Part shown: one piece after another, positions 8,872 to 18,310 of the stretch
Layout: every line of letters begins with the position of its first letter
How positions within the stretch are numbered: position 1 is the stretch's first letter
Origin: Streptomyces rhizosphaerihabitans
Lineage (GTDB): Bacteria > Actinomycetota > Actinomycetes > Streptomycetales > Streptomycetaceae
Assembly (NCBI RefSeq): GCF_025399795.1
Contig: NZ_JAODTZ010000020.1
Location: forward strand, 62,001-126,000
Direction: 5' to 3'
Length of the DNA stretch: 64,000 nucleotides
The notes under the pieces: generated by a model
Databases searched by the model: none
What the model saw: the letters and a program-made list of their open reading frames with translations, nothing else
Told to the model about the DNA's origin: nothing
Program-made: the position numbers and the translations under genes

Positions 8872-9618
8872 TCACGTCGTTCGCATGGATGCAGCCGCTT
8901 CGCTGGTGTGCCGCACCTGGTCGGCGGTCAGGCGTCGAAGGTCCCAGATCAGCTCGGCCATGTCTGCCGCCGCAGGCTCCTGGGTGTGCGGCTCCTCGGA
9001 CGGTGCGATGCCGGTCAGTGCGGTCAGGTCGCCGACGGGGATGCCCAGCAGGGTTCCGAAATCGGCAACAAGGTCGGGGGCCAGCTGCTTGCGGCCCGCG
9101 CCTACCATTCCGTACGTGGACGCGGACCAGTACCTGCCAGTCAGAAAGTGGAAGGTCCTGGCCATGCCCATCCAGTCCAGATTCCGGTATCTGAGCATGC
9201 GGACGAGCAGGGCCCCGGGTGGCCCAGCAGGCGGGTCAAAGAGCTGCGGGAACGGCGGTGGCTGCGCCAGCTTGCGTTGTGGCAACGACCGAACGAGGTG
9301 GCGCAGCTCGCTCTTCTTCTCCGATGGGAGATCTAGGGCATGTTGCACCACATGGGGGACCCACTTCCGGGCGCCTGCGTCCAGGGGAGCCAGGTCGTCC
9401 GGAACCGTCGCCCCCGCCATCACGAATACGTCTACGGCATGCATGCCGAGTGCGGGTCCGAGTGATCGGAGCAGCGAGGGTGTCGGCGCGACGCCGGCCA
9501 ACACGCTCCGGAGCTCAGGTTCGGGGACTCCGGCTCGCCGCGCCAGGACGCCGATGTCCAGGGTCATGTGAGCGGACAACCTGGCCAGCAGCACACCGAA
9601 GCCCTGATATCCCGTCAT
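8872..9618 (-). CDS. helix-turn-helix (XRE-like) regulator with actinobacterial C-terminal domain
   Basis: 248 residues. About residues 8-60 form a divergent lambda-repressor-type HTH (FGVLLARLSAHMTLDIGVLARRAGVPEPELRSVLAG). The central section is proline-rich (LAQPPPFPQLFDPPAGPPG). A second helical region (YWSASTYGMVGAGRKQLAPDLVADFGTLLGIPVGDLTALTGI) resembles another HTH repeat. This two-HTH arrangement occurs in Streptomyces regulators of unknown role. No ligand or target is evident. Confidence 0.7.
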   Translation of the reverse strand: MTGYQGFGVLLARLSAHMTLDIGVLARRAGVPEPELRSVLAGVAPTPSLLRSLGPALGMHAVDVFVMAGATVPDDLAPLDAGARKWVPHVVQHALDLPSEKKSELRHLVRSLPQRKLAQPPPFPQLFDPPAGPPGALLVRMLRYRNLDWMGMARTFHFLTGRYWSASTYGMVGAGRKQLAPDLVADFGTLLGIPVGDLTALTGIAPSEEPHTQEPAAADMAELIWDLRRLTADQVRHTSEAAASMRTT

Positions 9619-9904
9619 GCCGCCAGCGTAGAACGGCCGTCACCTGCCCAGACCGCCGGTCCCGTCCCGTTCGACAGCACGCTCCGGTCGAGACAACGAC
9701 CCGGCTGACCGACATCACGCCTTCAAGTTCAGCAGTCAGTCCAGGGGGTTCGGCCTGATGGTCACTCGGTTGGTAGTAGCCCGTACCGCATGCTGTTCGC
9801 ACCACCCATGCGGGCCCGGCATGAGCACGTCGCGACTCCGCGCAGCAGACAGAAGCGGCTCGGTCGCTTCTGGGCAGCTGACCGCTCGGACCTCCGGGGC
9901 TCGC

Positions 9905-11020
9905 TCAACCGGAGTGGAGGATCCGGAAGCGATCGGGTTCCGTCGGGTCTCGATCGACGACTTGGACCGGCGCCCAAGTCCATTGCCAGACACTGATTCC
10001 TGGCGTGCGGGAGAACCGGATCTGCCCACGGGTGCCTTCGACGGCAACACGCGGCCAGGATTCGGCAGTGCGCGCCCGGTCGGCGCCGTGAGTACGCAGC
10101 ACATCGGCGAGGACGGCGACCGTGTCGTAGCCCTCGAAGGCGACGAAGGAGGGCGCTTCGGCCAGCCGCTCGTGGAGGGCCGTCCCGACCCGTGCGCCGA
10201 GTGGACTGAGGAGCTCGGGCAGGTAGCGCAAGAACGGGATAGCGGCACCGTCTTCGCCCAGCAGCCTCGCCCATTCGGCGAACTCCGGCTGCCCGGCCGG
10301 AGCACCGATCATGATCTGTGCGAGGCGGCGGTCACGGCGCACGGACTTGACGATCGACACTGCCGGCTCCGGGTGGCCTACCAGGAGAAGAAGGGCTGTC
10401 GCGCGATGGTCGACGAGTTCGTCGCACAACGCCGTGGGGGCGAGCGCGCGCATGTCGAGTTCGATGACGGTGCCGCCGCGTGGAGCGAGGTAGTCCCGCA
10501 GAATGCGGGCCCCGGATGCCCAGTAGACACTCGGCTCGGCTGCAACGGCGATGCGACGGTGGCCCGCGCCGAGGAGGAAGTCCGCGTAGATCCGCCAGCC
10601 GTGGGACTGCGCCGGGGCGAGGCGCGCGACCCATTCCGTCGGCTGTTCGGTGAGCGCGTCGAGGACCGCTGACGAGCAGAGGAACGGCAGGCCGAGCGCG
10701 TCGGCCCTGGCGGCAGCGGCGCGGGCGACGACGCTGTGATACTCCCCCGCCAAGGCAGCCACGCCCAGGCGAGCCAATTCGTCTACGGCCGCCGCGGCCC
10801 TCTGCGGATCAGCCGCGGTATCCCGGACCACCAGCTCGACCGGCCTTCCGGCGATCCCGCCGGCGTCATTGACTTCGCCAACGGCCAGTTCGAGTCCAGC
10901 GAGCAGGTGTCGGCCTGCCTCGACCCAGCCAGGCCGGGTCAGCGGAACGAGGACACCGATCCGGACGGATGATGATCCGTCAGTCCGCTTCACTCCAGAT
11001 GGCGATGGTGGCGTGTTCAT
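9905..11020 (-). CDS. periplasmic-binding-protein-like (Leu/Ile/Val, AmiC/urea-binding type) protein without signal peptide
   Basis: 371 residues from the ATG at 11020 (GGGAGA upstream). The fold is the type I binding-protein family: IGVLVPLTRPG at the start, AVGEVNDAGGIAGRPVELVVRDTAADPQRA, then EYHSVVARAAAARADALGLPFLCSSA. The protein lacks a lipobox or signal peptide, and no ABC transporter permease or ATPase is adjacent. It is therefore more likely a cytoplasmic ligand sensor, as AmiC is, than a transporter component. A much longer open frame upstream of 11020 carries no family similarity. Confidence 0.8.
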   Translation of the reverse strand: MNTPPSPSGVKRTDGSSSVRIGVLVPLTRPGWVEAGRHLLAGLELAVGEVNDAGGIAGRPVELVVRDTAADPQRAAAAVDELARLGVAALAGEYHSVVARAAAARADALGLPFLCSSAVLDALTEQPTEWVARLAPAQSHGWRIYADFLLGAGHRRIAVAAEPSVYWASGARILRDYLAPRGGTVIELDMRALAPTALCDELVDHRATALLLLVGHPEPAVSIVKSVRRDRRLAQIMIGAPAGQPEFAEWARLLGEDGAAIPFLRYLPELLSPLGARVGTALHERLAEAPSFVAFEGYDTVAVLADVLRTHGADRARTAESWPRVAVEGTRGQIRFSRTPGISVWQWTWAPVQVVDRDPTEPDRFRILHSG

Positions 11021-11295
11021 GCGGTGGCGTCTCCCGTGTGACGATCCCGTGGCAGTCTGCCCGGATCGTAGAGCGGCAGGACCCGGCAGTGCGCGGTCAC
11101 TCCGTTCACTCGTCTCGCCTGGGCGGAACCCCATGAGACCCGACCGACCAACACCGAGCGGCCCGCACCGTCTGCTTGAGTGATCGTCACGTTGCGGGTG
11201 TCGGCCGAAGAAGTTTCGAGGTGGGCTGTCGAATCCGGGCCGGCCGTTCGACGTAGAGGCGAGAGGGAACAACAAGCACCCGGAGGGACAGCACC

Positions 11296-11658
11296 ATGGC
11301 TCAGTACGCGATCCTGATCTACGCGAAGACCCACGCCGACGAGGCCGAGACCGTTCCCGGGGCGAGGGAGGCCCACGACCGCCACTTCGAGGACATGGTG
11401 AAGTCCGGGTCCCTGGTCGCGGCATTCGCGCTGCAACCCGCCGCCGACACAGCGACTTCGATCCACGGCGACGCGGTGACGGACGGCCCGTTCATCGATG
11501 CCAAGGAGGTCATCGCCGGCTTCGCCATCATCGAGGCGCCCGACCTGGACGCCGCTCTGGAGATCGCCCGCGCCAATCCCGCCACCCAGCAGGGTGGCGG
11601 TGTCGAGGTGCGGCCCGTCGAAGGCGGCTTCATCGCGGACGGGTCCGCCCCGGCATGA
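11296..11658 (+). CDS. YciI/DGPF domain protein, partner of the ECF42-type sigma factor
   Basis: 120 residues, a single ferredoxin-like YCII/DGPF fold. The name-giving motif DGPF is present (VTDGPFIDAKEVIAGF), with the start MAQYAILIYAKT. Its stop overlaps the start of the sigma-factor gene (ATGA at 11655-11658), so the two are translationally coupled. DGPF proteins are the established genomic partners of ECF42 sigma factors; their biochemical role is not settled. Confidence 0.9.
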   Translation: MAQYAILIYAKTHADEAETVPGAREAHDRHFEDMVKSGSLVAAFALQPAADTATSIHGDAVTDGPFIDAKEVIAGFAIIEAPDLDAALEIARANPATQQGGGVEVRPVEGGFIADGSAPA

Positions 11659-12923
11659 CGCCCCCGGCAGACGTCGAGACGGCGGTCGCGGACGCGCACC
11701 GACACGGATGGGCCCTGGTGCTCGCCGCGACGGCGCGCGTCGCGCGCGACCTGGATCTGGCCGAGGAGTGCGTGCAGGAGGCGTACGCCGCGGCCCTGGC
11801 GAGCTGGGCCCGCGACGGGATCCCGAGCCGACCGGCGGCCTGGCTGACCACCACGGCCAAGCGCCGCGCGATGGACGCGGTGCGACGCGAGCAGACCTTC
11901 CGCTCGAAACTCCCGCTGCTGGTGGTGCCCGAGGAGACGGAGGTCGAGGTGCCTGTCGACGAACGGGCCGCTGTCGAGCCGGAGGACGTGGTGCCGGACG
12001 AACGCTTGCGGCTGATCTTCATGTGCTGCCATCCGGCGTTGGCCCAGGAGGCGCAGTTGGCGCTGACGCTGCGGCTGGTGTGCGGTGTGACGACCACCGA
12101 TATCGCCCGGGCGTTTCTGGTTTCGGAGCCGACGATGGCCGCCCGTACGACCCGGGCGAAGAAGAAGATCTCGGCTGCGCGGATCCCCTTCCGGCTCCCC
12201 GGAGCGAGTGAGCTGCCGGAGCGGCTACGCGCTGTGCTCGGCGTGATCCATCTGCTGTTCACCGCCGGACACACCGCGCCGTCCGGCGCATCTCTGGTGC
12301 GTACGGACCTGGTGGACCGGTCGCTGCGGCTGACCCGGATGCTGCGGGAGCTGATGCCCGACGAGCGGGAGGTACGGGGGCTGCTCGCCCTGCTGCTGGT
12401 CACCGACGCCCGGCGTGCCACCCGGGTCGACGCCGCCGGTCGCCTGCTGCGGCTGGAGGACCAGGATCGATCGCTCTGGGACCGCTCCGCGATGGCCGAG
12501 GCGCACGACCTGATCGTGGACGGGCTGCGCGGCGGGCGCCCGGGACGCTATGTCCTGCAGGCGGCGATCGCCTCGCTCTACGCAGAGGCGCCGTCCTACG
12601 ACCGTACGGACTGGCCGCAGATCGTGACCCTGTACGACGAGTTGCTGTCGGTGTGGCCCTCACCGGTGGTGGCGTTGAACCGGACGGTGGCGGTGTCGAT
12701 GGTCTCCGGTCCGGCGCAGGCGCTGGCAGAGGTTGCGGAGTTGGAGAAGGACGGCCGGCTTGCGAAATACCAGTACCTACCCGCGATCAAGGCGGACCTC
12801 CTGCGTAGGCTGGGCCGCTCGGAGGAGGCTTCGATCGCCTACCGCCAGGCGCTGGAGTTGACCGGAAACGACGCCGAGCGCGAGTTCCTGGCCGAACGCC
12901 TCGCCGACCCGCAACGCGCATAG
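11655..12923 (+). CDS. ECF42-type RNA polymerase sigma factor with C-terminal TPR-like domain
   Basis: 422 residues, twice the normal ECF size. Region 2 covers about 15-85 (DLDLAEECVQEAYAAALASW; RPAAWLTTTAKRRAMD), and region 4 about 125-180 (LALTLRLVCGVTTTDIARAFLVSEPTMAARTTRAK). A long C-terminal helical domain (about 190-420; DUF6596/TPR-like) follows. In ECF42 factors this extension, rather than an anti-sigma factor, is needed for activity. No anti-sigma gene is next door, consistent with that group. Confidence 0.9.
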   Translation: MTPPADVETAVADAHRHGWALVLAATARVARDLDLAEECVQEAYAAALASWARDGIPSRPAAWLTTTAKRRAMDAVRREQTFRSKLPLLVVPEETEVEVPVDERAAVEPEDVVPDERLRLIFMCCHPALAQEAQLALTLRLVCGVTTTDIARAFLVSEPTMAARTTRAKKKISAARIPFRLPGASELPERLRAVLGVIHLLFTAGHTAPSGASLVRTDLVDRSLRLTRMLRELMPDEREVRGLLALLLVTDARRATRVDAAGRLLRLEDQDRSLWDRSAMAEAHDLIVDGLRGGRPGRYVLQAAIASLYAEAPSYDRTDWPQIVTLYDELLSVWPSPVVALNRTVAVSMVSGPAQALAEVAELEKDGRLAKYQYLPAIKADLLRRLGRSEEASIAYRQALELTGNDAEREFLAERLADPQRA

Positions 12924-13270
12924 GTACCGGGCGCCCGCCAGTCCTCGTCCGAGGCCGCGCAGGAATCCGGCTTCGGCAGGTCGGGCGCCTCGAGTTCGTC
13001 CGCCTCCGAGCCCGGCGGCGCTAGGCGTCCAGCCCGAAAGACGCAGGACGTGGCGTGGGGGCACTGTGCGCGGAAGCTCGCATGTTGTTCCGCCGTCACC
13101 AGAGGTCACCCAAGCCCCTCACGTACTCGAACTGTTGCACGTCACCCGAGGGCAACCATGAGCCGTATTCGGATGTCTGAACGGGTGTCCTGTGCTCGGC
13201 CACGGGGCGGATCCGGCATGGGCTGGACGACCGGACGCCGTGAGGGCGGCGCAGGCACAGACGGAGGACC
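12924..13270. other. intergenic stretch before the LCP gene
   Basis: No supported gene. It should hold the promoter of the LCP gene; no confident -35/-10 pair could be picked by eye. Confidence 0.4.
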
Positions 13271-14950
13271 GTGGACACGCAAGGCGGCAGGAACATCGAC
13301 TCCGCGGACCAGTGGGTCCTCGACCCGGAGACCGGTGACTACCGGCCGCGGAGCGACGCCGGTGACACTCCGGCCCCCACGGTGCCACCGCAGGGAGGCC
13401 GTCGCGCGCGCCGCGAGGGGGATCGGCGGTCCGTCCCCGAGCCGCGCGAGGGCCGCCGCCGTAGCGGAGGGGCGAGATCGCGGAAGGCCAAACGGTCCAG
13501 GAAGCGGAAGGCCCTGATGTGGACCGCGGGGACGCTGGGTTTCGTGCTGCTGGCGGGCAGCGGCGGGGCCTACCTGCTGTACCGGCACTTCAACGGCAAC
13601 ATCAGCACGGTGGACGTCGGCACGGCGGGCAGCAAGAACGCGACCAGCAAGGACGCGGTGAACATCCTGGTCATAGGCACCGACAGCCGGATAGGTCTGG
13701 GCGGAAAGTACGGGGACGCCGGCAGCGTGGGCCACGCCGACACCACGATCCTCTTCCACGTGGCGAAGGACCGGTCGAACGCGACGGCGATGAGCATCCC
13801 ACGCGACATGGTCACCGGCATCCCGGACTGCCCGACCAAGCAGAAGGACGGCTCCACCAAGACGATCTCGGGGACGCCCAGGACGGCGTTCGGCCCGCGC
13901 TTCAACGAGAGCCTCGGCCAGGCGGGCCGCGACCCGGGCTGCACCATGCGGACCGTCACCAAAATCACCGGCCTGCCGATCGACCACTTCATCCTGGTCA
14001 ACTTCGAGGCCGTGAAGACCCTGTCCGCTGCTGTCGGCGGCGTACCGATCTGCCTCAGCCATGCCATCGACGACACGGACCCCCACGGCCAGGGCTCCCA
14101 TCTGCACCTGTCCAGCGGCCCGCACACGGTCCAGGGCGAACAAGCCCTGCAGTTCGTCAGGACCCGTCACTCGCTGAAGAACGGCAGCGACCTGGACCGC
14201 ATCGACCTGCAAAAGCAGTTCCTGGGTTCGATGATCCGTCAGATGAAGTCCGGTGACACCCTCTCCGATCCCCGGAAGCTCTTCAAACTGGTGAACGCCG
14301 CCACCAAGTCGCTCACCGTGGACACCGGTATCGGCGGTGTCGGGAAGCTCACTTCCCTCGCCAAGGACCTCAACCGGGTCGATTCCGAGCACATCACCTT
14401 CACGACGTTCCCGGTCGTCGACAATCCGGCCGAGGGGAAGATCCACAAGACCGTCGTGATCGACGAGACCAGGGCGCCCGCGCTCTTCGCGGCGATCAAG
14501 GACGACGTCTCGCTGACCAAGATCGACAAGAAACCCAAGGCTGCCGACGCCAAGCTCCGCGGCCCCAAGGCGGACTCGTCGAAGGTCCGGGTCGTCGTCT
14601 ACAACGGCGGTGGCCCCCAAGGCGCGGCGCAGACCACCCTGCAGTGGCTGCAGACGACCAAGGGCGTCACCCACGCCACCAGCGGCGGCAACGCCCCCGG
14701 GGCGAAGCAGGACCGCACGACCCTGATCTACGGGCCCGACCAGGCCGACCAGGCCCGGGCCCTCGCCGCGATGATGGGCCTGACCGCCTCGGCACTCCAC
14801 CCCGGTACCCAGGACCTGGGACCCGGCAGCGACATGACACTCACCCTCGGGCACGACTACAAGGGCGCCGGAGTGCCGCTCACCGACCCGGACAAGCCCC
14901 CGGTCGACATCCCGCAGTCACACGCCGACAAGAACGTGTGCGTCGGCTGA
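13271..14950 (+). CDS. LytR-CpsA-Psr (LCP) family cell-wall glycopolymer ligase with LytR_C domain
   Basis: 559 residues. The N-terminus is cytoplasmic and Arg/Lys-rich, followed by one transmembrane helix (about 82-104). The LCP catalytic domain (about 125-320) carries DSRIGLGG, SIPRDMVTGIP, FNESLGQAG and FVRTRH-x6-DLDRIDLQKQFL; the conserved Arg and Asp residues bind pyrophosphate lipid and metal. A LytR C-terminal domain covers about 435-525 (VRVVVYNGGGPQGAA). LCP enzymes attach teichoic-type or other glycopolymers to peptidoglycan outside the membrane. The GTG start is preceded by GGAGG. Confidence 0.93.
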   Translation: MDTQGGRNIDSADQWVLDPETGDYRPRSDAGDTPAPTVPPQGGRRARREGDRRSVPEPREGRRRSGGARSRKAKRSRKRKALMWTAGTLGFVLLAGSGGAYLLYRHFNGNISTVDVGTAGSKNATSKDAVNILVIGTDSRIGLGGKYGDAGSVGHADTTILFHVAKDRSNATAMSIPRDMVTGIPDCPTKQKDGSTKTISGTPRTAFGPRFNESLGQAGRDPGCTMRTVTKITGLPIDHFILVNFEAVKTLSAAVGGVPICLSHAIDDTDPHGQGSHLHLSSGPHTVQGEQALQFVRTRHSLKNGSDLDRIDLQKQFLGSMIRQMKSGDTLSDPRKLFKLVNAATKSLTVDTGIGGVGKLTSLAKDLNRVDSEHITFTTFPVVDNPAEGKIHKTVVIDETRAPALFAAIKDDVSLTKIDKKPKAADAKLRGPKADSSKVRVVVYNGGGPQGAAQTTLQWLQTTKGVTHATSGGNAPGAKQDRTTLIYGPDQADQARALAAMMGLTASALHPGTQDLGPGSDMTLTLGHDYKGAGVPLTDPDKPPVDIPQSHADKNVCVG

Positions 14951-15094
14951 TCCCGACGAGTACGTCACGTCCGCCCCAGCGCGGGGGCGCGGCCGGGCGG
15001 TCGAAAGGCAAAGGGTTGCGGCTCGCGGCCGGGTCGATGGTTTGATCGTCCCTCCTCGGCGTTGCTCTGATGCGTAGCGATCCAACGGCGCGTT

Positions 15095-15330
15095 GTGTCA
15101 TACGAAGGAAGAGGGCGGAGGTTGTCAGCGAGACGATCCCTGGGCCAGCGGTTCGGCTGGTTGTGGGCGGCATACGCGGTGAGCGCCTACGGGTCGGGGC
15201 TGGGGTTCGGGGCATTCCCGCTGATCGCCGTGCCCAGTACGCGGGCGACCCTCCGCCTTGCGATGCACCGCACCAGACGCCGCGAGCCCCGCCCTCCGGG
15301 CGGACGACGCTACTTTCGAAACACGCCCTA
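15095..15330 (+). pseudogene. truncated MFS transporter N-terminus
   Basis: The frame begins with a typical MFS amino terminus (SLGQRFGWLWAAYAVSAYGSGLGFGAFPLIAV), either from the GTG at 15095 or a TTG at 15122. Similarity ends near 15235, and the next 95 bp read unrelated sequence up to the CTAG where the insertion sequences sit. The remaining roughly 370 codons of an MFS protein are not found on the far side of the insertion sequences, so part of the gene was lost before or during the insertions. Confidence 0.7.
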
Positions 15331-16419
15331 GTGTTCTGAGTCGGGAATTCTGTTCAGATAGCTGGCGAGACGTTCGAGGATCTCGTCTGCGGTCTTCGTC
15401 CAGACGTAGGGTTTCGGGTCGGTGTTCCAGGCGGAGATCCAGTTGCGGATGTCCTTCTCCAGGGCCTGGACGGAGCGGTGGACGCCGCGTCGTATCTGCT
15501 TGTTGGTCAGTTCGGCGAACCATCGCTCGACGAGGTTCAGCCAGGACGCGCCGGTCGGTGTGAAGTGCAGATGGAACCGGGGATGGGCCAGTAGCCACTT
15601 TTTGATCGCGGGGGTCTTGTGGGTGGCGTAGTTGTCGCAGATGAGGTGGATGCCCAGGTCGGCAGGCACCTCTTTGTCGAGCTTGATCAGGAACTTCTTG
15701 AACTCCTCGGCCCGGTGTCTGCGGTGCAGGGAGCCGATCACTTTGCCGGTGGCGACCTCGAGGGCGGCGAACAGGGTGGTGGTGCCGGCACGGACGTAGT
15801 CGTGGGTCGCCCGCTCGGGAACCCCGGGCATCATCGGCAGCACGGGCTGGGACCGGTCCAGCGCCTGGATCTGCGACTTCTCGTCGACACAGAACACCAG
15901 GGCCCGCTCGGGCGGGTCCAGGTAAAGGCCGACGACGTCGTGGACCTTGTCGACGAAGTACGGATCGGTCGACAGCTTGAAGGTCTCCGACCGGTGCGGC
16001 TGCAGGCCGAATGCCCGCCAGATCCGCGACACCGACGACTGCGAGAGGCCCATCTCCTTCGCCATCGACCGCGTCGACCAGTGCGTCGCGTTCTTCGGAG
16101 TGGATTCCAGCGTCCTGGTGACGACCGCGGCGACCTGTTCGTCCGTCACGGTCCTGGGACCGCCCGGACGTGGCATGTCGCCCAGACCGGCGATCCGGTA
16201 CTGCACGAACCGGGCCCGCCAGCGGCCCACCGCATGAGGTGTGGAACCGAGTTGAGCAGCCACGTCCTTGTTCGAGGCGCCCTCGGCGCAAGCCAGGACG
16301 ATCCGACACCGCAATGCCCATGCCTGTGGCGTGGAATGGCGCCGCACCCATTCCTCGAGTGCGGCCCGTTCCGCATCCGACAGCGTCAACTCGGCCTTCG
16401 GCCGCCCCGTCCGTGCCAT
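15328..16419 (-). CDS. IS630 family transposase
   Basis: 363 residues, full length. An N-terminal HTH of the homeodomain-like type is present (ACAEGASNKDVAAQLGSTPHAVGRWRARF, split here for reading), then a Tc1/mariner-type DDE domain: the first Asp in CVDEKSQ, the second in LICDNYATHK, and the Glu in ASWLNLVERWFAE. The stop codon TAG is completed by the flanking TA target duplication (15330-15329) plus C15328, so the reading frame ends outside the element. Confidence 0.95.
   Translation of the reverse strand: MARTGRPKAELTLSDAERAALEEWVRRHSTPQAWALRCRIVLACAEGASNKDVAAQLGSTPHAVGRWRARFVQYRIAGLGDMPRPGGPRTVTDEQVAAVVTRTLESTPKNATHWSTRSMAKEMGLSQSSVSRIWRAFGLQPHRSETFKLSTDPYFVDKVHDVVGLYLDPPERALVFCVDEKSQIQALDRSQPVLPMMPGVPERATHDYVRAGTTTLFAALEVATGKVIGSLHRRHRAEEFKKFLIKLDKEVPADLGIHLICDNYATHKTPAIKKWLLAHPRFHLHFTPTGASWLNLVERWFAELTNKQIRRGVHRSVQALEKDIRNWISAWNTDPKPYVWTKTADEILERLASYLNRIPDSEH
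15331..15359. repeat. left inverted repeat of the IS630-type element
   Basis: Matches the reverse complement of 16435-16463 at 28 of 29 positions (difference at position 21). Confidence 0.9.
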
Positions 16420-16434
16420 AGAGCAAGCCTATAC

Positions 16435-16463
16435 ATCTGAACGGAATTCCCGACTCAGAACAC
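16435..16463. repeat. right inverted repeat of the IS630-type element
   Basis: Partner of 15331-15359; it is followed directly by the TA duplication at 16464-16465. Confidence 0.9.
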
Positions 16464-16466
16464 TAG

Positions 16467-16490
16467 CTTGACTCTGTCGGTGATCTTGGA
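16467..16490. repeat. left inverted repeat of the IS1182-type element
   Basis: Perfect match to the reverse complement of 18311-18334. Confidence 0.9.
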
Positions 16491-16499
16491 TGGTTGAGG

Positions 16500-18233
16500 T
16501 CAGGTGCCGAGGGTGCGCCAGGACTTTGAGCGGGGGATCCCCTGCTGGTCCAGGAAGGTCTGGAAGGCGGTCGGTGGTCTCGGTGAAGAGGGTTCCTCGG
16601 TCGCTGGCCGGTCGCTGAGTCGTTCGATGTTCACGGCGATGGCCGTGAGTACGTGTTGCAGGTGTGTTTTCGGCTGTCCTCGGTAGCGGCAGCGGCGTAT
16701 GCCGTGTCCGTGGGCGAATTCGTTGACCGTGCCTTCCACTCCGGAGCGGACCGCGTAGCGTGCCTTCCACTCCGGAGCGGACCGCGTAGCGTGCCTTCCA
16801 CTCGGGCGTCTGTTGCTCGGTTCGGACGCGGAGTTGCAGGTCGCGGAGTTCTCGTGGGGGAAAACCCACGGTCCGGGCGCTGTCGGCGGTGGTGGTGCAC
16901 TGGGCGCGGACCGGGCAGGGCCGGCACTGGCCCTTGGTGAACCGGGCCACGATCAGCGGGGCCGCGGTGGGAGAGGGTGTCGGGTAGGGGCCGTGCCAGC
17001 CCCGGCTGACCTGGCCCTGGGGGCAGGTCACCTGCTGACGGTCGTAGTCGATGTGGAAGTCGTCCCGGGCGAAGCCCTCGCCTCGGCGGTGCTGCCGGGT
17101 CGGGTTTCCCGGCAGTGGTCCGGTGACGGTGACCTCGTGCTGCCGGGCGGCCTGGTCCAGGTGGACCAGGGAGGTGTAGCCGCTGTCGACGAGGTGCTCG
17201 GCGGGCAGCAGGCCGCGCCGACGCAGACGGGTGTGGATGCCGGGCAGGACCTGGCTGTCGTGGGTGGTGGCCGCGGTGGTGGCCACGTCCGTGATCACGT
17301 TGGGGGTGTCGGGGCGCAGGTCTCGGTCAGGTGCGCGGAGAACCCTTTCCAGCTGATGATGTGTCCGTGGCGTGCGTAGCGGGCCGAGGCGTCGTAGGGA
17401 GAGACGATCGCCCGGGACGAGGGCGGCAGCCCGGGCCCGCCGTCCTCGTCGGTGCGCCAGAGCAGGCGGCCTGCGGCGTCGTGGTGGTAGTTCTGCACCA
17501 TGATCTGGCGCAGGGCCTGGACGCGGGGGCCGGACGTTCGGTCTGCCCCGTGCTGGTAGAGGTGTTCCAGGAGTCGGAGGGCGTCGTTGCCGGTGGCGAG
17601 GATCCTGGTCTTGGGCCTGGTGGGGTTCTTGCCCAGGCGGACCGGTCGGCCGTAGCGGCGTCCCCATTCCTCGTCGACCAGGGCGTCCAGCAGGTGCGGA
17701 GCGGTGCCGGCGACTTCTTCCAGCGCGGCGCGTACCGCCTCGGTGATCAGCTCCAGGCGTGTCAGGTCGCGCACCGCGGCCAGGACATGGGTGGAGTCGG
17801 TGCGCTGCGTGGTGCGCTCGCGCACCAGTCCGGCCTCCTTCAGCCGGGCCAGTGCCAGGTCGAGGAGGCGGTCGGCGCGGTCGCCCTCGGTGAGACGGTC
17901 GCGGAAGTCGGCCAGCACGCTGTGGTGGAAGCCGGGGTCGTCCAGCTCCATGGCCATCGCGTACTTGAAGTCGATGCGGCAGCGGACCGCCTCGGCCGCC
18001 TGACGGTCCGACAGGCCGAGCAGGAACTGCAGCACACAGACGGTGGCCAGCTGGGCGGGCGAGAGGCCGGGGCGTCCGTCACGCGGATACCAGTCGGCGA
18101 AGTCCTCGTCACGCCACAGCCCGTCGAGGCGGTCTCGCACCCATATCGCCGTCGTACCGCCCGGGTTGCTCGCCCGCGCGATCTGCACGGTCAGAGAAGG
18201 GACCTGCTCACCGGAACGGGAACGGAGCGACAA
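16500..18233 (-). pseudogene. IS1182 family transposase, frame broken twice
   Basis: The first frame (18233 to about 17316) reads from SLTVQIARASNPGG through DDPGFHHSVLADFRDRL to WKGFSAHLTETC, then shifts. A one-base loss near 17312-17316 moves the sense into DTPNVITDVATTAATTHDS. The second frame continues to about 16790 (GQCRPCPVRAQC; EWKARYAVRSGVEGT), where a 31-bp tandem duplication shifts it again. The C-terminus (GHGIRRCRYRGQPKTHLQHV) resumes in a third frame down to 16500. If both lesions are repaired, a normal IS1182 DDE transposase of about 570 residues results. Confidence 0.9.
16729..16803. repeat. 31-bp tandem duplication inside the IS1182 transposase
   Basis: Unit 16729-16759 is repeated exactly at 16760-16790, and its first 13 bases recur at 16791-16803. 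Since 31 is not a multiple of three, it shifts the reading frame. One unit alone restores the expected family sequence RYAVRSGVEGTVNEF. Confidence 0.93.
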
Positions 18234-18310
18234 CGGACACCTCTACGACTTCACCGGTACTCGTAACAGCCCCGAGCATGCCCGCTGATCATGCTGCCAC
18301 ACCACGAAAC

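Larger units (their letters stand above)
15331..16463 (-). mobile_element. IS630-type insertion sequence
   Basis: 1133 bp, bounded by imperfect inverted repeats 15331-15359 and 16435-16463 (one mismatch in 29; outer sequence GTGTTCTGAGTCGGGAATTC) and flanked by TA on both sides (15329-15330, 16464-16465). This is the TA duplication expected for the IS630/Tc1-mariner group. It carries a single intact transposase gene and therefore may be active. Confidence 0.92.

Noticed and set aside
11021..11425. N-terminal extension of the binding-protein gene
   Set aside because: The translation is Arg/Ser-rich without similarity, and the ATG at 11020 has a suitable ribosome-binding site.
12839..13099. 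Minus-strand small protein between the ECF42 and LCP genes
   Set aside because: Overlaps the end of the sigma-factor gene; only part looks coding-like and no family is recognised.
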